This document shows, piece by piece, positions 1 to 6,999 of a stretch of 64,000 nucleotides of DNA. Below the pieces are notes generated by a model. That model saw only the letters and a list, made by a program, of their open reading frames with translations, was not told where the DNA came from and did not search any database. Position numbers and translations under genes: made by a program. Origin of the DNA: Microlunatus capsulatus (GTDB taxonomy: Bacteria > Actinomycetota > Actinomycetes > Propionibacteriales > Propionibacteriaceae); assembly GCF_017876495.1 (NCBI RefSeq), contig NZ_JAGIOB010000001.1, forward strand, positions 2,108,001 through 2,172,000, written 5' to 3'. The stretch's first letter is position 1, and each line of letters starts with the position of its first letter.

Positions 1-1
1 G

Positions 2-598
2 GTCCGGCTGCTGGACGAGGCCGGCTGCACGGTGGTGGCCGCCGTCGGCGACGCCCCGGGGTTCCTGGCCGCGGCGGCCGAGCACCGGCCCGACGTCGCC
101 GTCGTCGACGTGCGGATGCCGCCCACGATGACCGACGACGGCCTCCGCGCCGCCGTCCGCGCGCGCGAGGAGCAGCCCGACCTCGCCGTCCTCATGCTCT
201 CGGCCTACATCGAGCTGTCCTACGCCGACGTGCTGCTCTCCAGCGGCCGCGGCCGGGTCGGCTACCTGCTCAAGGACCGCGTCACCTCCCTCGACGTGCT
301 CGTCGAGGCGCTGCGGACGCTCACCGCGGGCGGCACAGTGCTGGACCCCGAGGTCGTCGCCCAGCTGCTGGTCGGCCGGCGGACCGACCCGCTGGACGCG
401 CTCACCCCGCGCGAGCGGGACGTGCTGGGGCTGATGGCCGAGGGACGCAGCAACGCGGCGATCGCCGAGCGGCTGGTCGTCGGCCAAGGCGCGGTCGAGA
501 AGCACATCTCGAACATCTTCACCAAGATCGGTCTGCCCGACGCCGGGGGCGACAACCGCCGGGTGCTGGCGGTGCTGGCCTGGCTGCAGGCCCGCTGA
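2..598 (+). CDS. LuxR/NarL-family response regulator, 5'-truncated by window edge
   Basis: This is a DNA-binding response regulator of a two-component system. The reading frame is open from base 2 without a start codon in a plausible place, so the gene begins upstream of the window. The receiver domain keeps the phospho-acceptor Asp in VVDVRMPP and the conserved Lys in YLLKD. The C-terminal helix-turn-helix is a clear LuxR/GerE domain (LTPRERDVL, then GRSNAAIAERL and VEKHISNIFTKIGL). The first GTG codons (32, 35) fall inside the receiver beta-strand and are not believable starts. Its sensor kinase probably lies just upstream, which is inference. Targets cannot be read from the sequence. Confidence 0.9.
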   Translation, partial: VRLLDEAGCTVVAAVGDAPGFLAAAAEHRPDVAVVDVRMPPTMTDDGLRAAVRAREEQPDLAVLMLSAYIELSYADVLLSSGRGRVGYLLKDRVTSLDVLVEALRTLTAGGTVLDPEVVAQLLVGRRTDPLDALTPRERDVLGLMAEGRSNAAIAERLVVGQGAVEKHISNIFTKIGLPDAGGDNRRVLAVLAWLQAR

Positions 599-636
599 GC
601 CGCGCGCGGACCGGCCGCCGGCGCGTGCGGGGGCGG

Positions 637-642
637 TAGCCT
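637..642 (+). promoter_or_regulatory. minus-10 box of a leaderless promoter (LigD-type polymerase)
   Basis: TAGCCT ends 6 nt before the ATG at 649, so the expected transcription start coincides with the start codon. There is no Shine-Dalgarno sequence. The same geometry recurs at about ten genes in this window. Confidence 0.55.
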
Positions 643-648
643 CCGGTC

Positions 649-1599
649 ATGGCGGCGGAGCGGATCGAGCTGGAGGTCGAGGGGCGCACGGTCTCGATCA
701 GCAACCCGCAGCGGGTGTACTTCTCCGCCCGCGGGGAGACCAAGCTGGACCTCGCGCAGTACTACCTGGCCGTGGCGCCCGGCATCGTCAACGCGCTGTA
801 CCACCGGCCGTGCATGCTGCACCGGTTCCCCGACGGGGTGGACGGGGAGAAGGTGCACCAGAAGCGGGTGCCCCCGGGCGCCCCGCCCTGGCTGGAGACG
901 GTCCGGGTGCACTTCCCCCGCTACCACCGGCACGCCGACGAGCTGTGCGTCGCCCACCCGGCCGACGTGCTGTGGGCCGTGCAGATGTCGACGGTGGAGT
1001 TCCACCCCTGGAACTCCCGCCGCGACGACACCGAGTCCCCCGACGAGTGGCGGATCGACCTCGACCCCATGCCGGCCGCGACCTACGACGACGTCCGCCG
1101 GACCGCGGGCGTGGTGCAGGAGCTGCTCGCCGAGCTGGGCGCCGTCGGCTACCCGAAGACCTCGGGCGGCAAGGGCCTGCACATCTACGTGCGGGTGGTC
1201 CCCGAGCACGGGTTCGGCGACGTCCGGCGGGCCGCGCTGGCCTTCGCGCGCGAGGTGGAGCGGCGGGCCGACGGGCTGGTCGACACCACCTGGTGGCGCA
1301 AGGACCGCGACCCGGGCTCGGTCTTCGTCGACTACAACCAGAACGCCCGCGACCACACGATCGCCTCCGCGTACTCGGTGCGCGGCACCCCGGAGGGGCG
1401 GGTCTCCGCGCCCCTGCGCTGGGACGAGGTCCCCGACGCCGAGCCCGGCGATTTCACGCTCGCCACCATGCCGGCCCGGTTCGCCGCGCTGGGCGACCTG
1501 CACGCCGACATCGACGCGCACCCCTACCGGCTGGGCACGCTGCTGGAGTGGGCCGAGCGCGACGAGCGGGACGGCGCCGAGGCCCCGCCCGAGGACTAG
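649..1599 (+). CDS. LigD-type polymerase/primase domain protein, stand-alone
   Basis: This 316-residue protein is the polymerase (archaeo-eukaryotic primase-like) module seen in NHEJ ligase LigD, without ligase or phosphoesterase domains. The metal-binding acidic pair is present as D137 and D139 in IDLDPM, the SGGKGLHIYV motif follows around residue 165, and the third acidic residue is D228 in VFVDYNQN. The family adds nucleotides, often ribonucleotides, during end joining or gap filling. No ku or ligase gene is adjacent, so a role outside classical NHEJ, or with partners elsewhere, is possible. The start is fixed by the TAGCCT box 6 nt upstream. It is convergent with the next gene. Confidence 0.9.
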   Translation: MAAERIELEVEGRTVSISNPQRVYFSARGETKLDLAQYYLAVAPGIVNALYHRPCMLHRFPDGVDGEKVHQKRVPPGAPPWLETVRVHFPRYHRHADELCVAHPADVLWAVQMSTVEFHPWNSRRDDTESPDEWRIDLDPMPAATYDDVRRTAGVVQELLAELGAVGYPKTSGGKGLHIYVRVVPEHGFGDVRRAALAFAREVERRADGLVDTTWWRKDRDPGSVFVDYNQNARDHTIASAYSVRGTPEGRVSAPLRWDEVPDAEPGDFTLATMPARFAALGDLHADIDAHPYRLGTLLEWAERDERDGAEAPPED

Positions 1600-1623
1600 C
1601 GCCCGGGGCGGGGCCGGCCGGCC

Positions 1624-2754
1624 TCAGCTGGGGGTGACCCGGATGATCCGGTCCTTCCCGCCGCCGTTGGAGGTGGTGAGGTAGAGCAGCCCGTCCGGGC
1701 CCTGCTGCAGGGTGCGGATCCGGCCGAAGCGGTCGGCCCCCGGCACCGTCCGGGTGCTGGTGACCTTGCCGCCCTTGTCGAGGAACAGCAGGCGGACGTC
1801 CTCGCCCTTGAGCTCGGCGACCGCGAGGGCGCCGTTCCACGTCTCCCACCGCTTCCCGCTGAGGAAGGTCATGCCGCTGGTGGCCACGGTCGGGTTGCCC
1901 GAGGACCACAGCGCGGGCACGGCCTTCGGAAACTTCTTCCGGTCGGTCATGGGGACGGACTCGTCGTAGCCGGGGCCCGGGTCCCAGCCGTAGTTGGCCC
2001 CCTTGCGGATGAGGTTCACCTCGTCGTCGCGGTAGGAGCCGTGCTCCGCGGTGAACATCTGACCGGTGGCCGGGCGGACGGCCAGGCCCTGGATGTTGCG
2101 GTGGCCGTAGTTCCAGACGTAGCGCGCGGCGCCGCCGGAGGCGTAGAACGGGTTCGTCTTCGGGATGGTGCCGCTGGAGTAGACGCGGAGCACCTTGCCG
2201 CCCAGGGAGGACTTCTTCTGCGGGTTCGCGGAGACGGCGGCGTCGCCGGTGCCGATGTAGAGGACGCCCTTGGGGCTGAACCGCAGCCGGCAGCCGGTGT
2301 GCCGGCCGCTGGTCAGCGGGATGCCGGTGACCAGCGGCTTGCCGACGGCGACGGCGCGGGTGTCGGAGGTGAGCCGCCAGCGCAGCACCCGGACGTCCTT
2401 CGCGCTCGCGCTCGTCGAGCAGGTGTAGAAGAGCTTGTTCGTCGAGGCCTTGGGATCGGCCACCAGGCCCAGCAGCCCGCCCTCGCTGTTGACGTAGGGC
2501 TTCGGGAGCGGGAACGAGACCCGGCGCGGCGCGGCCGTGCCCCGCTTGCTGAAGAGGTCGCCGTCGCGCTCGTCGAACAGCATCACCGGCCCCACCCAGG
2601 TGAGGTCCCAGGGGATGGTCAGCCCCGAGACCACCGTCGTGTACTTCAGGGACGGCGCCGCCTCGGCGACCTCCGTCGGACCCGCCACCAGGAACGAGGC
2701 GCCCAGTGCCCCGGTCAGCCCGGCCGCGGCCGTCCAGCTCTTCCAGCGCGTCAT
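1624..2754 (-). CDS. secreted PQQ-dependent sugar dehydrogenase (glucose/sorbosone dehydrogenase family)
   Basis: This protein of 376 residues is a six-bladed beta-propeller quinoprotein of the GSDH family, which oxidises aldoses outside the membrane. A signal peptide is visible (charged MTRWKSW start, hydrophobic stretch, Ala-rich cleavage region near residue 33). Family motifs include IPWDLTW near the N-terminus, GRHTGCRLRFSPKG and YGHRNIQGLAVRP, then AEHGSYRDDEVNLI and NYGWDPGPGY. I chose the ATG at 2754 because GAGGAGGT lies 6-8 nt upstream; the open frame extends further 5' but has no signal peptide there. The natural substrate cannot be read from sequence. It is downstream of, but separated by a terminator from, the osmoprotectant operon. 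Confidence 0.85.
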   Translation of the reverse strand: MTRWKSWTAAAGLTGALGASFLVAGPTEVAEAAPSLKYTTVVSGLTIPWDLTWVGPVMLFDERDGDLFSKRGTAAPRRVSFPLPKPYVNSEGGLLGLVADPKASTNKLFYTCSTSASAKDVRVLRWRLTSDTRAVAVGKPLVTGIPLTSGRHTGCRLRFSPKGVLYIGTGDAAVSANPQKKSSLGGKVLRVYSSGTIPKTNPFYASGGAARYVWNYGHRNIQGLAVRPATGQMFTAEHGSYRDDEVNLIRKGANYGWDPGPGYDESVPMTDRKKFPKAVPALWSSGNPTVATSGMTFLSGKRWETWNGALAVAELKGEDVRLLFLDKGGKVTSTRTVPGADRFGRIRTLQQGPDGLLYLTTSNGGGKDRIIRVTPS

Positions 2755-2848
2755 CGCGCCACCTCCTCGACTCAGACCCCGAGCCACGGCCAGCGTACGT
2801 GCCGGCGCCGGCGCGGGTGGGCCGGTCGCGGAGGTCTGCGGACGCGAC

Positions 2849-2880
2849 GCACCCCCGGAGCCGGCGGGCTCCAGGGGTGC
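2849..2880 (-). terminator. rho-independent-type hairpin after the osmoprotectant operon
   Basis: A 14-bp stem with one mismatch (GCACCCCCGGAGCC against GGCTCCAGGGGTGC) and a 4-nt loop lies just after the stop codon of the substrate-binding protein gene. No T tract follows, which is usual in high-GC actinobacteria. Confidence 0.6.
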
Positions 2881-2924
2881 GGCGGTCGAGCGACGGCGGT
2901 CGAGGGGACGGGGACGAGCAGCGG

Positions 2925-3860
2925 TCAGACGAGGCCCTTGCTGGTGAGCCACTCCTTCGCCACCTCGTCGGCGTCGGACTTGTCGACGTCGACCTTCTTG
3001 TTGAGGGCGGTGAGCTCCTCGGTGGTCAGCGCCTGCTGCACCGCGTCGACCGCGCCGGTGACCGTGGCGTCCGAGCCGACCTCGGACCGGTAGAGCGGCA
3101 CGACGTTCTGCGGCAGGATCATCGCCTGCGGGTCCTCGAGGACCACGTAGCCGTTGTCGGGGATGACCGCCTCGGTGCTGAAGAACTCGCCGACCTGGAT
3201 CTTCCCGTCGTTGAGGTCCCGGGAGCGGACGGCGGCGGAGTCGTAGGGCTTGAACTCCTTGAGCTTCGCGCCGTAGACCTTGTCCAGGCCCTCGGGGCCG
3301 TAGGCGCGCGTGGCCAGCTCGGACGGGCCGCCGAGCACGGCGTCGCCCGCGACCTTCTTGAGGTCCTCGAGCGAGGTGACGCCGTTGGCCTCGGAGTACT
3401 CCTTCGTGACGACGTAGACGTCCTGGTCGACGGCCTTCGACGGCGTGCCCAGGACGAAGTCGGACGGCAGGGCCTCGGGCAGCGCCTTCTCGACCTCCTC
3501 GGCGGTGGTGGCCGTGGCCGACTTGTCGTAGTTCAGCAGGAGGTTGCCGGTGTACTCCGGCACGATCGAGATCGAGCCGTCCTGCAGCGCCTTGAGGTAG
3601 ACCTCACGGGACCCGATGTTGAGCTTGGTGGAGGCCTGGACGCCCTTGGCCGCGATGGCCTGGGCGTAGAGCTCGGCGACGACGGTCGACTCGGTGAACG
3701 CGGCCGAGCCGACGACGACCGGCTGACCGCTGCCGCTGCTGGCGGCCGGAGCACTGCTGGAGGGCTCCGCGAGCGGGTCGGCGCCGCCGCCGCCGCAGGC
3801 CGCGAGCAGCAGGGAGGCGAGGCTGACGCCCGCCACGGCCAGGTTTCTTCTGAGGTTCAT
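2925..3860 (-). CDS. glycine betaine/osmoprotectant ABC transporter substrate-binding lipoprotein (OpuAC/ProX type)
   Basis: The 311-residue protein is the extracytoplasmic receptor of the osmoprotectant importer. It has a lipoprotein signal peptide with lipobox LLAAC (Cys about residue 22) followed by a Gly/Ser-rich linker, then a QBP-type OpuAC domain beginning PVVVGSAAFTESTVVAELYAQ and containing IVPEYTGNLLL. It is the last of four minus-strand genes: ATPase, permease, permease, receptor. The 60-nt gap before it holds no promoter I can recognise. A hairpin terminator follows at 2849-2880. The ligand (betaine, choline, carnitine or other) is not readable. Confidence 0.92.
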   Translation of the reverse strand: MNLRRNLAVAGVSLASLLLAACGGGGADPLAEPSSSAPAASSGSGQPVVVGSAAFTESTVVAELYAQAIAAKGVQASTKLNIGSREVYLKALQDGSISIVPEYTGNLLLNYDKSATATTAEEVEKALPEALPSDFVLGTPSKAVDQDVYVVTKEYSEANGVTSLEDLKKVAGDAVLGGPSELATRAYGPEGLDKVYGAKLKEFKPYDSAAVRSRDLNDGKIQVGEFFSTEAVIPDNGYVVLEDPQAMILPQNVVPLYRSEVGSDATVTGAVDAVQQALTTEELTALNKKVDVDKSDADEVAKEWLTSKGLV

Positions 3861-3920
3861 GGTCCACTCCGTCTCGGCAAGGGTTGATTCCCCACTGGCG
3901 CACCAGGGTATGCGGTGACG

Positions 3921-4607
3921 TCAGGCGGGGGCGACCGCGGCCGCGGCCGCCGTCCTGCTGCGCGGACGGGCGCGACGGGCCGCGCCCCAGCCGGCGAGGC
4001 CGAGCAGCAGGTCGAGCACGATCGCCAGCGCGGCGATGAGGATCGCGCCGGCGAACATCTGCGGGTAGTCGCTCTGGGCCTGGCCGCTGGTCAGCAGCTG
4101 GCCGAGACCACCGCCCGAGGCGAAGGCGGCCACGGTGGCCGTGGCGACCACCTGCAGCGTCGCGCTGCGCAGCCCCGAGACCACGAGCGGCAGGGCCAGC
4201 GGCCACTCGACGCGGGCCACCACCTGGCGCTCGGTCATCCCGAGGGCCCGGCCGGCGTGCACGGCCTCGCGGTCGGCGCCGGCGATGCCGGCCGCCGTGG
4301 CCGTGAGGATGGCGGGCAGGGCCAGGATCGCCAGCACCACGACGATGTTGCCCACGCCGGTGCCCAGCAGCATGACCGCCAGGAACAGCAGGCCGAGCGA
4401 GGGGATCGCCCGGGCCGCGTTGCTGAGCCCGATGACGAGGAACGAGCCACGCCCGGTGTGACCGATGAGGATCCCGAGCGGGATGGCCACGACGGCGGCG
4501 AGCAGCACCCCGGCCGCGGTGTAGAGCAGGTGCTGCAGCAGCAGGTCGAGGATCCTGCCGTTCCCCGGCCAGTTGGCGCCGTCCAGGAGGTAGCTGAAGA
4601 CGTTCAC
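3921..4607 (-). CDS. osmoprotectant ABC transporter permease (second)
   Basis: This 228-residue inner-membrane permease of the BPD_transp_1 (OpuAB/ProW) family has five to six hydrophobic segments and an EAA-type cytoplasmic loop (AGRALGMTERQVVARVEWPLALPLVVSGLRSA). The GTG start at 4607 overlaps the stop of the upstream permease (GTGA), which points to translational coupling and fixes the start. The C-terminus is Arg/Ala rich. It forms the membrane channel with the neighbouring permease. Confidence 0.92.
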   Translation of the reverse strand: MNVFSYLLDGANWPGNGRILDLLLQHLLYTAAGVLLAAVVAIPLGILIGHTGRGSFLVIGLSNAARAIPSLGLLFLAVMLLGTGVGNIVVVLAILALPAILTATAAGIAGADREAVHAGRALGMTERQVVARVEWPLALPLVVSGLRSATLQVVATATVAAFASGGGLGQLLTSGQAQSDYPQMFAGAILIAALAIVLDLLLGLAGWGAARRARPRSRTAAAAAVAPA

Positions 4608-5251
4608 GCGCGACGCCCCCTCGCCCAGGGCAGGGCCCCGCGCTGGATCAGCAGGATGATGCCGTCGGCCACCAGCGCGAGCAGCACCGTCAGCACCAGG
4701 CCGACGATCAGCGGGGTGTAGAAGATGCTGTTGTAGCCGCGGAGGAACAGCTGGCCCAGGCCGCCGCTGGCCACCAGCACCGCGACCGTGACCAGGGCGA
4801 TGTTGGAGACGGTGACCACCCGGAGGCCGGCGAACACGACCGGCATGGCCAGCGGCAGCTCGACGCGGAGCAGCCGGCCCCAGCGGCTGAAGCCCACCGC
4901 CGAGGCGGACTGCTTGACCGAGGGCGGGACCGAGCGGAGGCCGTCGACGACGCTGCGGACGAGCAGGGCCACCGAGTAGATGGTGAGCGCGACCGCGACG
5001 TTGACCGGGTCCAGGATGCGGGTGCCGAGCAGCACGGGCAGGGCGACGAACAGGGCCAGCGACGGGATCGAGTAGATGACGCCGAGCACCGCGAGGATCG
5101 GGTTGGCGCCCTTGCCGGTGCGGAAGACGAGGTAGCCGAGCGGCAGGGCGATGACCAGGGCGGCCACCACCGGGACCACCGCGAGCAGGACGTGCTGCCC
5201 CAGCAGCGAGGCGATCTCGCCGAGGTTGTTCTGGATCCAGCCCCAGTTCAT
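4604..5251 (-). CDS. osmoprotectant ABC transporter permease (first)
   Basis: This 215-residue permease of the same family has a clear EAA loop (SASAVGFSRWGRLLRVELPLAMPVVFAGLR) and about five transmembrane helices. Its ATG overlaps the stop of the ATPase gene (ATGA at 5248-5251) and its own stop overlaps the next permease start, so the three genes are a tightly coupled operon. Two separate permease genes are the usual OpuC/OsmU-type arrangement. Confidence 0.92.
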   Translation of the reverse strand: MNWGWIQNNLGEIASLLGQHVLLAVVPVVAALVIALPLGYLVFRTGKGANPILAVLGVIYSIPSLALFVALPVLLGTRILDPVNVAVALTIYSVALLVRSVVDGLRSVPPSVKQSASAVGFSRWGRLLRVELPLAMPVVFAGLRVVTVSNIALVTVAVLVASGGLGQLFLRGYNSIFYTPLIVGLVLTVLLALVADGIILLIQRGALPWARGRRA

Positions 5252-6750
5252 CGGCGGACGTCCGTGTCGTCGGGCTGCCGCGCGTCGTCGGGCTGCTCGG
5301 CGTCGTCGAGCCGCTCGGGACCGTCGGGCCGCTCGGGGCCGGCGGACTCGTCGGCCACCAGGGCGGCCTCGTGCTGGACCGGGTCGGCGGCGAGCGGCGC
5401 GCGGACGGCCGTGCCCTCGACGTCGCTGTCCGGTCCGCCGTCGTCGTCACCGGTGCGGGAGCCGTCCGCACCGGCGTCGGGGCCGAACGCGTCGGCGTCG
5501 ACGTCCTGGCCGCTCTCGTCGCCCAGCTCGGCGGTGCCGTGCTCGTCCTGCCCGGCGGAGGCGTCGGCGGGCGGCGCCGACCAGCCGCGGTGGTCGTGGC
5601 CCGGTGCGGCCTCGTCGTCGTGCGCGAGGCCCGTCCCGGCGTCGGCCGCGTCCGCCCCGGCCTCGGGCCGCACGGTGACCGACTCGACCTGGCGGGCCCG
5701 GGCCTGGTGCACGCCGGCCAGGATCGTCTCGGTGGAGACGACGCCCGCGTAGCGGCCGGTGCCCGGGACGACGCCGACGGCGAGCCCGACCGGGGAGGTC
5801 AGCACCGCGTCGAGCGCGTTGCGCAGGGTGCCCGACTCGACATCGAAGGTGGAGCCGAGAGCCGTCGTCCGGCCCGGCTCGCCCGGCAGCACCCAGCCGA
5901 CCGGGCGGGCGTCCCCGTCGACGACCAGCGTCGGGCCCTCGGCCGAGGCAGCCGCGACGTCGCGGACGACCGGCACCCCGTCGAGGTCGAGGGAGGAGGC
6001 GGGCTGGAAGGCCAGCGAGCGGTAGCCGCGGTCGCGGCCGACGAAGCCCTCGACGAAGGGGTCGGCCGGCTCGTCCAGCAGCTGCTGCGGGGTGCCGACC
6101 TGGGCGAGGTGCCCGCCGACGCGCAGGATGGCCACCTGGTCGCCCAGCTTGATGGCCTCCTCGATGTCGTGCGTGATGAGGATGATCGTCTTGCTGATCT
6201 GGCGCTGCAGCTCGAGGAAGAAGTCCTGGAGCTCACCGCGCACCACCGGGTCGACGGCCGAGAAGGGCTCGTCCATCAGCATCACCAGCGGGTCGGCGGC
6301 CAGGGCCCGGGCGACACCCACGCGCTGCTGCTGGCCCCCGGAGAGCTGGGCGGGGTAGCGGTCGGCCTGCTTGCGGTCGAGCCCGACGGCGTCCAGCAGC
6401 TCCAGGGAGCGCTTCTGCGTCTTCGACCGCGACCAGCCGAGCAGGCCCGGCACCGTGCCGATGTTGTCCACCACCGTGCGGTGCGGGAAGAGCCCGCCGC
6501 TCTGGATGACGTAGCCCATCTGACGGCGCAGCGTCGTCTTGCGCTGCGAGCGGAGCGGCTTGTCGTCCCAGGTGATCCGGCCCGTGCTGGGCTCGATCAT
6601 CCGGTTGACCATCCGCAGGGTGGTCGTCTTGCCGCAGCCCGAGGGGCCGACGATCGTCGTGATCTTCCCCGAGGGCACCTGGAGGCTCAGGTCCACCACC
6701 GCGGCCGTGCCGTCCCGGAAGGTCTTGCCGACGTGCTCGAACTCGATCAT
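5248..6750 (-). CDS. osmoprotectant ABC transporter ATP-binding protein with CBS-like region and long acidic tail
   Basis: This 500-residue ATPase powers the osmoprotectant importer. The catalytic set is complete: Walker A GPSGCGKT (35-42), signature LSGGQ (136-140), Walker B VMLMDEP (156-162) and H-loop His194. Residues about 255-345 look like the CBS-domain pair that senses ionic strength in OpuA-type ATPases. Residues about 362-500 are an unusual low-complexity tail rich in Asp, Glu, Ala, Gly and Pro, ending in degenerate PDD/ERPD repeats; family members usually stop near 370-400 residues. The ATG at 6750 follows GGTGGGGA and starts directly with [11 protein letters not shown]. It is the first gene of the operon. 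Confidence 0.92.
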   Translation of the reverse strand: MIEFEHVGKTFRDGTAAVVDLSLQVPSGKITTIVGPSGCGKTTTLRMVNRMIEPSTGRITWDDKPLRSQRKTTLRRQMGYVIQSGGLFPHRTVVDNIGTVPGLLGWSRSKTQKRSLELLDAVGLDRKQADRYPAQLSGGQQQRVGVARALAADPLVMLMDEPFSAVDPVVRGELQDFFLELQRQISKTIILITHDIEEAIKLGDQVAILRVGGHLAQVGTPQQLLDEPADPFVEGFVGRDRGYRSLAFQPASSLDLDGVPVVRDVAAASAEGPTLVVDGDARPVGWVLPGEPGRTTALGSTFDVESGTLRNALDAVLTSPVGLAVGVVPGTGRYAGVVSTETILAGVHQARARQVESVTVRPEAGADAADAGTGLAHDDEAAPGHDHRGWSAPPADASAGQDEHGTAELGDESGQDVDADAFGPDAGADGSRTGDDDGGPDSDVEGTAVRAPLAADPVQHEAALVADESAGPERPDGPERLDDAEQPDDARQPDDTDVRR

Positions 6751-6785
6751 TCCCCACCCACTGCCTCTCGCCACCTCGGTCGGTA

Positions 6786-6802
6786 GGTCGGCTCCGACCC
6801 TA
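6786..6802 (-). promoter_or_regulatory. candidate promoter/operator of the osmoprotectant operon
   Basis: Read on the minus strand, TAGGGT (6797-6802) is a plausible minus-10 box 46 nt upstream of the ATPase start. It overlaps the inverted repeat GGTCGG-CT-CCGACC (6786-6799), which could be an operator or an early mRNA hairpin. Confidence 0.4.
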
Positions 6803-6960
6803 GCGGCCGGTCCTGACGATCCCGTGGCACGCGACCGGCGTGCCCCCGAGCCCGGGTCGCGCGGGACGACGGCGCCGGGCCGGCGCGATACTGGCCGCCG
6901 GGTCGCCGCGGCCGGGCTCCCCCGGTGCGCGCGGGACCCGGTCCTGTCGGTGGGCCCGGC

Positions 6961-6966
6961 TAGGTT
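6961..6966 (+). promoter_or_regulatory. candidate minus-10 box of etfD
   Basis: TAGGTT lies 33 nt upstream of the GTG start at 7000. The short leader it would give contains the Shine-Dalgarno sequence AGAGAGGAGG. Confidence 0.45.
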
Positions 6967-6999
6967 GGCCCCCCGCGCTGCAGCAGAGAGGAGGCGCCG

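Noticed and set aside
262-1521. 419-codon open frame on the minus strand over the LigD-type gene
   Set aside because: It is a GC-rich shadow frame antisense to a gene with clear family motifs. The same applies to the other very long antisense frames, such as 9227-12475, 21382-24210 and 59638-62343.
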